DNA from: Maratus speciosus
Taxonomy: Eukaryota > Arthropoda > Arachnida > Araneae > Salticidae
Assembly (NCBI GenBank): GCA_963932465.1
Contig: CAWVRF010001053.1
Location: forward strand, 96,001-160,000
Direction: 5' to 3'
DNA: 64,000 nucleotides
In this document: positions 54,560 through 64,000 of the stretch, in pieces
How positions within the stretch are numbered: the stretch's first letter is position 1
Layout: the number at the start of each line of letters is the position of its first letter
Made by a program: the position numbers and the translations under genes
Notes under the pieces: generated by a model
Databases searched by the model: none
Told to the model about the DNA's origin: nothing
The model's input: the letters and a program-made list of their open reading frames with translations, nothing else

Positions 54560-56569
54560 GGGGAGATTTGGGACAGTTGATCCCTAGGTCTAAAACCAAA
54601 GAAAAAATGCAATTAAGTCTCTGAAACTGGAAACATTAATAAAATGATCCCTTATCAACATATTTAGCAACATACTTTGATTCCGCCATTTTTATTTTTC
54701 TTGTAAAAGAGGAATCTCTGTTTTCTTACAATCAAACTACTTTTTGAGTACGTAGTTTGTGTTTCATATTTTTTGCTAAATATAACTAAATTACTTAATT
54801 TTATTGATATAATATACTAACGTACTTTACTCCTTAAATGTTGTTATTTAAATTCAACACAATATTTTTGATTTAGCAACTTTTTTTCCCCAAACATGCA
54901 CATTAGGGACACTTGATCCCTGTTGTATGGGGAGACTTGATCCTGGGGATCGAGTCTCCCCAAACCAAAGTTAAGCTAAATTAATGTTAAATTTTATTAA
55001 CCACCTACTTCTTGTTGTGATATTTAGATATTATCTGTATTAGTTAGAATATGGTTGCTTGATTTTAGATGGTTGAGAAAGACAGAAAGTTAATATGTGG
55101 CTGCATATGATGGTTAGCAAGCACATGGTGGATGAATGCATACGTGAGACATACGTCTAACTTTGCAAAATTTTTACAGCACTTCGTAAAGAATGCAAGA
55201 TATTATAACCAAAACAGTAAAGTGTTAATTATAATGAATAATCATGATAACCATATAAGCATTGCATTGAGAGTTTGAATTATGACAAAGAAAATGGAAT
55301 AATTTTGTTAACAATATCACCGCACACTTCTCACAAATTGCAGCCTCTGTATCGTATTGCATATGGACCATTTAAAAGCAGCTGTTCAAGCCTGGATGAC
55401 TAAACATCCTGCTCAAAGAACAACAATTTATCAATTTGCTGAACTGATCGGAATTGCCTATCCTAAAGCCATGATGACAAATAACATAATAAATGGATTT
55501 AAAATCACTGGAATATCCCTTAAACAGGAATTTCTCAAGATGATTTTTTATCATCTTTCGTCTCAGATCAACCATTAACTCCAACAAGCAGTAAAAATAA
55601 TACAGTTAAACCAAACATAGTGACACCAGCAGACATACAATCCTTCCCTAAAGTTTCATTATCAAAAATGGGAAAATCTAAAGAAATGAAAAAAGGGTCT
55701 TCAAAAATTTTGACAAGCACACCAACTAAAAGACAGAATGAAGAAAAATACAAGATCGTCAACTGAATAAAAAACAAAAGTCAGGAAAAACTCATTTCAT
55801 CCCAAGAAAAAAAGTAAAAATACTAAAAGTGAAAGACTCAAATCTTCAGAAAGTTATAAAAGCAGTTATAGTGTTTATGATTCAACCGACCCAGATCCAC
55901 TTGATGACAATTCTAATGAAATCATTGAAGATCCAAAATATTTGTCGATTGGTGAAAATGACTTTGTCATTGTGTGAATTCTGGGAAAGAAGAAAATTAG
56001 TCATTTCGCAGGAAAAATTTAAAAGAAGATTTTATCATCTGAATATGAAATCAATTTTCTAAGAAAACGAGGACTTAATTTCAACCAATTTATGTATCCA
56101 GAAAAGGTTGACAATAGTGTTGTGGATAATGATGACATTGAGAAAAAACTACCCAAACCAACCATACTCGGTGGAATTCTTCAAACTGCAATAATCTTAA
56201 CATTTACATTTGGTTTTTCAAGCTTTGAAAATGTTTTTGATCATTGTGTTTTTTTTTTCCTTTTTACATCTTAGTCAACAATAAATTTGATTTCTACTAA
56301 TTAATTTGAGTCATTTCAATGCATTTGTTTTGAGGATCAAGTCTCCCTTGGCAAGGGATCAAGTCTCCCTCCAATTGAGGAGACTTGATCCTTTTTTTTA
56401 TTTTTTGGAAAACTATTTATTTTTATTTTAAAAATAATTTTTCAAAAATAAGAAAAATACTGTAACAAGAAAGACACATGAGCCTTTAAGAATAACTGGA
56501 AACATTTTTTAAATATTTTGTTTTTTCCAAAATAAAAATTAAAAAGTGAAAAAGGGATCAAGTCTCCCC
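54560..56569 (+). mobile_element. TA-target element with GGGGAGA ends, copy 2 (2.0 kb)
   Basis: TA-GGGGAGATTTGGGACAG... and ...GATCAAGTCTCCCC-TA (TA at 54558-54559 and 56570-56571). Internal inverted copies of GGGGAGACTTGATCC lie at 54930-54960 and 56332-56395. It carries the 3' part of a Tigger/jerky-type transposase in plus orientation, so the family belongs to the pogo superfamily. The same end type links it to copy 1. Confidence 0.75.
55155..56274 (+). pseudogene. Tigger/jerky-type transposase, C-terminal half, decayed
   Basis: Fragments in shifting plus-strand frames follow the order of a DDE_1 transposase: SNFAKFLQHFVKNARY, then NNHDNHIS with the second catalytic Asp in a D-N-H motif, then SPHTSHKLQPLYRIAYGPFK. 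In this family the last motif is LQPLD; here the third catalytic Asp reads Tyr (GAT to TAT). Next come AVQAWMTKHPAQRTTIY and a Lys/Ser-rich linker, ending YPEKVDN...KKLPKPTILGG, a typical C-terminal block. There are at least four frameshifts and an internal TGA. The HTH domains and first catalytic Asp are missing from 54560-55150. Non-functional. Confidence 0.7.
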
Positions 56570-56654
56570 TACTATTTTGATTGTATGTCTTTCTCAGTTG
56601 TATGTCCTTTTAGAATGGTCCCCTGAAAGACGTATATTCGGTGCTTTACTGTAT

Positions 56655-58997
56655 AATTTTGTTATTTCACTTTATATTTTGCAACACTAATACAGTAAAT
56701 GCTGTTTAAATGAACCATGTTCACGTCCAGCATAGCTGCTGTTTCTATAATCAAGAAAAAAAAAAAAAACATCTATCTACCTGAATTTAAAATTCTTGAA
56801 TCAGAAATTTTAATTAATAATAATAGGTAAAAAAAAAAAAAAAAAAAAAAAAAATCCAATAAATATTGTAAAAAAAATAACAACATATTGAATAATTCTA
56901 TTATACATTTTCTGGTTCTATACACATTTTTTTCCTTAAGGAAAAAAATCAAGTAAGTTTCACAGACTATGCATTACGATTTCATTTATTAAAAAGACTA
57001 ATTCAATTAACTAGTGATTCAAATAAGCAGTGATTACAGGATTTATTATCAATAAACCTCCCTTTGAAGCCAAATTCTGGCTGTGCAGTATTGTTTTGAT
57101 TTATATTCGTATTACAGTTACAAGGATTAATATTGATAATTTGTTCATAAATAAGAAAGTTTTTTTATTTACAAAGTATAATTTATTATAATATATTTTT
57201 ACATATTTATTTTATGTGTTTTTGATTATGTAGTATATAAAATGATATTTCTGTATTATGAAAAAAATAATTTTAGAGAAGGTAGTATCAATTTACATTA
57301 AATACTTTTAATACCCATTATTTATACTTAGTGCGTTTATAAAAAAAATTTGATTGAACTAAAAATAATACTTATTATTATTTATTATACACTTTGCATT
57401 TAAAAAATAATTTTTAATTGCACATTCTTATTTAATAATTATTCTATATAGCATTATTCCCAATTTCATGGTTTGCAATCTTCATATTTTTAAATCAGAG
57501 TATATAAAAACCAAAAACATTTAAAAGGAAAACTTTATTTCTATGCTATTTTTCTCAAAAAAGAATATTATACATTATAATAATATAGCATTAAATCTAA
57601 AAAACTTTTCATCTATGACATTGTATTTAATAAAGTTTTAGCAAAATATAACTTGTTGCTAACTTTTATTCCATGGGCTACATTCACTGATACATTCTAT
57701 TTTAATCATAGATTTTATTTATTTATAAAATTATGTAATTTAACTATTTTAAGTGTGTTCAAGAATATTAGAACATAAATGTCGTTTAAGTTGTGCATTA
57801 GCACATTTATATTATGACCTTACATTCTATTGTTTATGAAAGATATACAATTAAAACACAAAATAAGTTCTTTAAGATAGACACAAAATAAATATTACAG
57901 TAAACTCTCTATATAAAATGCATAAGATTTAACATGTTCCACTTTGTAAAATCACAACGCAATGAAAAAAATTCATATTTTCAAATAGATTAATTATTAA
58001 AGTGAAATTTTAAAATCAAAGTTTTACAAAAGATTTATAAATTTATACGTTCTAAGTGTTGATTCTAATTAGCTTTATAATTCATCACCTCATTCTCATT
58101 TACAGCATGACGCTATATGATTTCACAAAATTGTAAATAATATCATGTGATCAAACCATAAGTAACCCTAAAGACACCGCCAACAAGTAATGTTTTGGCG
58201 AAGATTTGGCGACAGACACTGTCTACCGGTTGCATTTTTATAGAGACGTCCTTGTTTGTAATAACAGGTAACTTTTAAAGCATCAATTTATTGATCTCAC
58301 CCTTTTTGCTAAAATAAGTTAATGGTAAGATAGTTTCTTTGGTTAATCTCCTACAAAAAATTATACAATTTGATAACATTACCGCACAAAATATCATGTG
58401 TCGCAACTTTCATTTTTGCTGATATTTAGTCATTTAAATCATTATTAAAATATTTTATTTATAGCAGATAATTTCATTATTTTACTATTTATTTGTTAGT
58501 TTAGCGAATACTATTTGAATTTCAAATTAAAAGCAGTAAATTGGTTTGATTTTTTTTACACATTGTGTTTCTCATATAATGATTTTGATTGTATTCTGTT
58601 ATTTTTAAAATAACTGATCACATAATAAGGTGCCTCTGTAAAGTTTATCAAAATTTCCATAAGAGAATACTCTCACTCAAGAAACTACTTCAAGAATCTG
58701 AAATTTTGATATCTTCATAATGTTAGACCGGTTGCCAGTAAGTTCTGTGGATGCACTGTTTTTTTTTTTTTTATTCTGTTGTTTTATTACACTCAGAAGA
58801 ATGGTACTTATGTATCCTCATGCTGGGAAAACCCACTATACCAATAATGACATTACAGTATAGGATCTGTTACCAGAATGCTTGGGATCTGAGATATTCT
58901 GCATAAGCAGCTTTTCCATAATTCAGAACACTTTAGTACTATAAGTATTAAGAATTGCACAAAATAATGGCATGAAATGTATAAAATATGAATAATA
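56655..58997. other. Non-coding; one less AT-rich patch
   Basis: Very AT-rich, with A runs at 56757-56769 and 56829-56853. TACAGTAAATGCTG (56689) and TACAGTAAACTC (57898) look like isolated pogo-type ends. A patch at 58165-58270 (ACACCGCCAACAAG, GGCGACAGACACTG) ends in AACAG/GTAACT, perhaps a non-coding first exon on the plus strand. Confidence 0.4.
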
Positions 58998-61691
58998 CAG
59001 TAAAACCTGTGTAAGTTGACCACTTGCGGTGCCACACTTCAGTGGTCAACTTAGACAAGTGGTCAACTTATAAAGGGTGATGATAAATTTACTTTTTTTT
59101 TTTTACGTAATATTCATGCCATGTCATTTTTTCCCACAAAAATTTTATTTATTAACAGGGCTTTAAAATAATATTGTATTACCATGCATATTTCTAACAC
59201 CTTATAAAAGAAAAGATTAATTACAAGAATGAATTAATAGTTTTGTATCAATTTTTAAATCAATTAGTATTAACTACTATTTATTTAAAAAAACAGTCAA
59301 TTAATATACAGCTAATTAGTAATTCTTCAAACTATACTAGTTATTACACATAATTTATAAAAATCATAAAAAACACTTGTTTTTTCATATGTTAAGACAA
59401 ATACACATTCTAAAATTAAGTTTGTAATTTACATTACCTATTTGTCCAAGAAAAACTCTGTTATTGTAGTTTGACGCTGATTTTTGGACTTTACATCAGC
59501 CCAATGTTTTTCAATGCAAACATGGAGATCCATTATCTTTTCAGAAATATCAGGCTGCTTATCAGAAGCATAGGACATTAAATTTTTTACACAATCTAAA
59601 GCCTCTGAAAACGTTAAAGGAGTCTTCCTTGTGTTTTCATTAATCGTCTCCCCTTCACTGTCTTCTTCTTGATTATCTTCTATTTCTAGAGATTTTTTCA
59701 TCTTTGTTAAGATATTAGCAGCTATGTCTTCTGCATTCTCTTCAACTTCTTCGTGCACAACGATGTCATTGTCAAATGAGAGAAAGGATTTTTCATCGAC
59801 CAGCTCTTGCTGAGTATTTACTGGCAAAGTTTGAATTTAATTCTTCAAACAAAATTCAGTCTCTTCTTCGTTCAATATTTCATCCACACTTTTAAATCTT
59901 CTTTATAAAACGATTTGGAAATAGTTGAAGAAGATAAGTTTTTCCAAGAATCATTAAGCCAACGAATTGCATCCAAAACATTTACTGATTTAGTAAAGTC
60001 TGAAAAATCATTGCAGTGTTCAATTTTTGTAATGAGGCACTTCAACATTAGTTTACGATAATGCAACTTAACTGCACAAATAATGCCTTGATCTAGAGGT
60101 TGCACAAGGGAGGCAAAAATGCTATTTCAATATTGGTGAAAGATTTGGAAATTTTATGACTGGATACATTGTCAATAAATAAAATTATCCGCCTACCCTG
60201 TTTTTTCATTTGGAAATTAATATCTCGAAGCCATTCTTCAAAAATGGATAAATTCATCCAGGCTTTTTTGTTATATTTCCATGACACAGGTAGATTCTCA
60301 ACTTTAACACCATTTTTTTAAAAAGCACGAGGGTTAGCAGCATTTCCAATTACAAGGGGTTTCAATTTTTCCCCTGTGACACTACAGCAAAGTAAAACAG
60401 TTAGTCTTTCTTTCGGCATTTTGCCTCCAAAACATTTTTCATTTTTTGATACAAGGGATTTTGTTGGCAATTGACGGAAAAACAGTCCTGTTTCATCTGC
60501 ATTGAATTGGTTTTCAGGCGGATAATCTTTCACAATTTCATTTAATTTTGCTGTCCAGTCTTCTGCAGCATTAGAATCTGCTGAAGCAGATTCACCTCAA
60601 AGAGTATGGAAATTTATGTTGTTTCTAGATCTGAAGGATTCTAGCCATCCATTACTTGCATTAAATTCAGAAATTCCCTATTCATTTGCAATATCTTTAG
60701 CTTTAGCTTGGAGCATAGGCCCTGAAACTAGAATATTTTTGGAACGACATAGCTTAAAAAACTTCCAAACTGCCAGATTAATTTCTTCATTTGATGTTTT
60801 TCTCAATTTTCTTTTTCTATCACCACTACAGTTCTCTAGCCACAATTTAGTTATTTCCTCCCCATTCTTTGATATGTTAGACACTGTAGTTTTGGAAATT
60901 CTATATCTATCAGCTAATTTTCTCTGGCTTTCTCCTTTTCTAATTAAATTTCATATTTCTTATCATTTGAAAGTTCAACTAATTTTCTTTTTTGAGCCAT
61001 TTTAGGTTAATAAAATCTTCCTTGTTAAAAAGCAATTACAAAATATAAATGTCTTGAATACTGCCTCTACACCAAGTTTACTAGATGAAAATAATAATCC
61101 TTCTGTACTACAACACAGTTCTAGTGTAACTCATCACTTGTTGTTACTATTGCCACAAACCATTGCAACTGGTGGAAATATTTCTGCTTACAAACTAGCA
61201 CCTGGGGTTATTGAAAGAAGGGAAGGAATGATAAGAGAATGGAAAATAGAAGAAAGAAATCTAGAATCAAAGAATGGAGGGGGGGGGGGGGGTTGAAAAG
61301 CCAAATCCCCAAGACCAACAATGTAAGAATAGATAAGCCTTGAATAATTTATCTACACCTATCTTTGCTAAAAGCATTCCCCAGGATAATAACTATTTCA
61401 CCCTTTTAGAAATTCTAGTTAAAAAGTAAAAAAAAAAAGAACAAATTTCGTGCAGAGTTACTTTTTTTTTATTTATGATTTGTTAGCTTTTTGGGTGGTC
61501 AAGTTATAAAGGGTTTTGATGGGCATTTTATAATAGTTCTAGTCAAATTTGAATAATTTCAGTGGTCAAGATACAAGATAGACAGGTGGTCAGGTTACAA
61601 AGGGTTTGTCTTATAGTTTTGTATAGGATAAATTTGGTTCCTGACAACAGAGATCAACATAGACAGGTGGTCAACTTTACAGGTTTTACTG
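58998..61691 (-). mobile_element. Full-length Tigger-like (pogo) transposon, 2.7 kb
   Basis: Terminal repeats CAGTAAAACCTGTGTAAG (left) and, read inward from the right, CAGTAAAACCTGTAAAG; both are followed by TTGACCAC. TA flanks both sides (58996-58997, 61692-61693). Repeats of GTGGTCAACTTA-type motifs occur within 100 bp of each end (59040-59075, 61490-61680). The single gene, on the minus strand, is a decayed DDE transposase. Confidence 0.9.
59438..61000 (-). pseudogene. Tigger/pogo transposase pseudogene
   Basis: It begins at ATG 60998-61000 (MAQKRKLVELSNDKK), then an HTH of the psq/CENP-B type (LADRYRISKTTVSNISKNGE) and a second HTH block (NEEINLAVWKFFKLCRSKN). The DDE_1 domain keeps all three acidic residues: NADETGLF near 60490, LFIDNVSSH near 60175 and QPLDQGII near 60098. 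An acidic C-terminal tail (EEVEENAED) ends at the stop at 59438. It is broken by at least five frameshifts and a TGA near 60597. Family members are about 500-600 residues, so little has been deleted. No longer functional; nearby TIRs are intact, so it could still be cross-mobilised. Confidence 0.85.
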
Positions 61692-61693
61692 TA

Positions 61694-64000
61694 TATGTAA
61701 ATACATAATTACAAATTTGTTAGTTTAATAGCTTATGTCACAAAATAAAAAACATTCTGAATTATACAATTCAAATTAAAAAAAAAAAATTAACATATAA
61801 AAAGGTTGCTTAGAGAGTGTCTCTTACACTAATTGTTCCTGTATCCTGTATACTGATATGATTTGCTCCATTCCACAAATCAGTTGTTCAGTTGAAAAAT
61901 GTAACTCATTTGAATTTTTTTTTATTTACCTCATTCTGCTGGTCATCATCACTTCCATTAGACATATTATTTGTCATTATGTCACAAATCTCACTGCCAC
62001 ATATATGATGACTTACAGGAGTATCTTCATCAGCGTTTAGGCATCTTTACATTGCATTTTGATCCAGGAATTGAGTTTCTGAACATGAAAGTCCTGAAGC
62101 ATAGTCCAACAGATTTGTAATAAGTTCCTTCTCATTTTAATTTTTAAGTCTTCAACTTCAAACTCATCCACATCATCAAAAGATATCGCAGATGGCCACA
62201 AATTACACTACCCATCGACAAGTGTATTTTCGTCTGCTGCATCTCATGCTTGCTGTAAAATATATCTTTAATTTTTACATTTTTGAAATGAAACAAATTA
62301 AGTTTTGATTATCCTTTTGCATTATGGTTTTCGGATCATTCTGAATACAGGGATGACAGGTAATGGATCTGATACTGTATTACATAAAATAATGTTGAAT
62401 TAAGCAAGAAGAACCTCACAGAAACTCTGAGGATAAAGTTTTAAATTTTTTATTGTATTTTATTTTTACATTTATTTTGTAGTATATTCTTGCAAAAAAA
62501 AAAACAGTTTTTTATTTTACCTTGCATAAGCCTTTTTTTAAGAAAAACTTTTACAGGAAAATCTCCCACCCTCCCATACACACATGCAATTGGAATTTAA
62601 GGAAACTTTACATCTCTAGGACAGTTTAACTGGTATTCAGTGTTGTAGTCATAAAAATACCAGAGGGTAAATGCTATAGGCAAAGGGTATATGCTAAAGT
62701 CATGAACGTCATGCTTTAGAGTACATGCTATAGCTTTATTTGAGAAAAACAGGGTATACAGAACTTCTTTAAAAAATTCAGATGGTATACCGTAAAATCC
62801 CGTTAATCCGCCCTTCTCGATTAAGTGCCCCCCTCCCACTTTGTAAACAAATTGGAAAATTCAAGAAATCCCAATAAAGCGCCCTCCCCACAAAAAAGTT
62901 TCGGTGCGCATGTCAAGATCAATTTCAATCATTTCTTTACCTTTTCTTTTCAAATAAGTCTATTATTCTACTTACCTTTGATTTCATTTATTTCTTTCAG
63001 TTTATTCAAATCTCCTTTCGGCGTTTGCACTTACCTTTTGTTTGTTTTCATATCGTCGTAAACCTCAGAGGAAGCCGTAAACGTAGTTCAGTATTCGTTT
63101 TACGATTCAATTAAGAATCGATTCATGTCATTGAATTACCGAATGGTACAGCTACGTAACTTCATATTTATGCGTATAATTAATATTTTTCATAATACCA
63201 CTAGCCTTGTGTATTATTATTACTAAATATATAAAATAATAGTGATAATAACAATATACAGCCTTTTTTTTAGTAACTTTCGGAATTTTATATCGTGTTG
63301 GTTTTCTTTCTAGAAGAAAGAAAAAGTTATGGTAGATGGTGCCAAAATAACGTGAAATCGGATTTATTGATATTATTTATTTTATTATTATTATTATTAT
63401 TAAGTATTGAATTGGTGATTTAATTTGATATTTGAAGGTGATATACATAATATTTACTTTATATATCACTATTTAAAATGAGTTAATGTAGTGATAAGGT
63501 TATTTTTTTTATGTCAGTCTGATTTAAATTTCCGATTATAACACATTTCTTCTTTTTTTTTAAAAAATTAGTTTCATTTGCAATATTTTTCATGTTGTTA
63601 TTGTGATTTGTATTATTTATTTAGCCTTTATGGATAAGAAATGATAATTAAAAAAAAAATCGGTTTTTAATGTCCATAATACACAACAGATGGCGACACC
63701 GCATAAAATGCTACAAGTTTTTAAAAGAATTTTAGGACATTTTCAAACACAATTTTTTAGTGTTTTTTAATTATTTTAAATTATTAAGTTCCTTTTATTT
63801 TTCTGTTACCATATTAATGAAAAATATTAGTGTTGTTATTTACCTATATGACAGATATTAGTGTTATTATTTATCTAAATGCATTCCAGTTTCAAAGCTT
63901 TTGAAATCCAGAATTTTCTATAATTTGAAATCACCGTTAATTGCGAAGTTATACTGTTTTTCTATTTTGTATATAATTTTTTATTCAAAATGTTTTTCTT
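61694..64000. other. Non-coding; isolated pogo-type ends
   Basis: No gene. CCGTAAAATCCCGTTAATCC at 62790 (after TA) and, inverted, CAGTATAACTTCGCAATTAA ending at 63956 look like Tigger-type termini but do not clearly pair. A 78-codon ORF at 62825-63061 overlaps the first end and lacks support. (TTA)n lies near 63380-63402. Confidence 0.4.

Larger units (their letters stand above)
52620..56651. mobile_element. Possible outer pogo-like element
   Basis: CAGTAAAACCCG at 52620 and, inverted, CAGTAAAGCACCG ending at 56651, followed by TA; both then continue into ATACGT-containing sequence. The left flank is TG instead of TA. If real, it encloses the two GGGGAGA elements. The pairing is uncertain. 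Confidence 0.35.

Noticed and set aside
62790..63956. Complete Tigger-type element
   Set aside because: The two end-like sequences align poorly and the right flank lacks TA.

Overview
This is a eukaryotic window: AT-rich (roughly 70 % by eye), almost wholly non-coding, and packed with nested transposable elements, tandem arrays and homopolymer runs. There are no operons, Shine-Dalgarno sites or long intact ORFs. The coding sequence I can support is in short exons bounded by GT/AG splice sites. The mix of elements (several hAT families with clean 8-bp target duplications, pogo/Tigger, Helitron-like, MULE and piggyBac MITEs, tRNA-derived SINEs) fits an arthropod, perhaps an arachnid. That is inference; nothing here fixes the species.

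Layout. 0.6-12.5 kb: the 5' part of a minus-strand gene. Candidate exons at 12456-12521, 11584-11649, 11425-11490, 10647-10856 and 4338-4450 join in phase. The last carries a Cys/His cluster. Its introns are filled by a pogo-like MITE, two hAT elements and a split SINE. 13.7-21.3 kb: a pogo-like element, a 1.7-kb hAT and a 2.7-kb Charlie-type hAT that holds a Helitron. 21.7-22.1 kb: one convincing 67-codon minus-strand exon and a possible microexon. 22.8-26.1 kb: a 3.3-kb hAT with a 2.1-kb foreign insert made of six ~325-bp repeats. 26.4-29.6 kb: an inverted array of ~257-bp tRNA-like units, then a ~140-bp satellite. 29.6-34.1 kb: a nest of fold-back MITEs, a SINE with a 13-bp target duplication, a hAT and a Harbinger-like element. 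34.8-37.1 kb: a MULE-type MITE and three tandem arrays.

38.3-44.5 kb: a complete LTR retrotransposon. Its two 929-bp LTRs look identical, it has a 5-bp target duplication, and it has no gag or pol. Its internal region instead carries, in antisense, three phase-compatible exons of an unidentified multi-exon gene ending in a stop codon. 45.3-46.8 kb: a 33-bp minisatellite open on both strands. 47.2-48.1 kb: a Helitron candidate. 48.4-51.6 kb: a ~175-bp array split by a hAT. 52.6-56.7 kb: two TA-inserted elements with GGGGAGA ends, one holding a decayed Tigger/jerky transposase. 59.0-61.7 kb: a full-length Tigger-like element with a frameshifted transposase.

The unusual observations are the non-coding LTR element with captured antisense exons, the minus-strand gene with a tandemly duplicated 66-bp exon, and the unclassified repeat-bearing insert whose empty site survives in a sister hAT copy.
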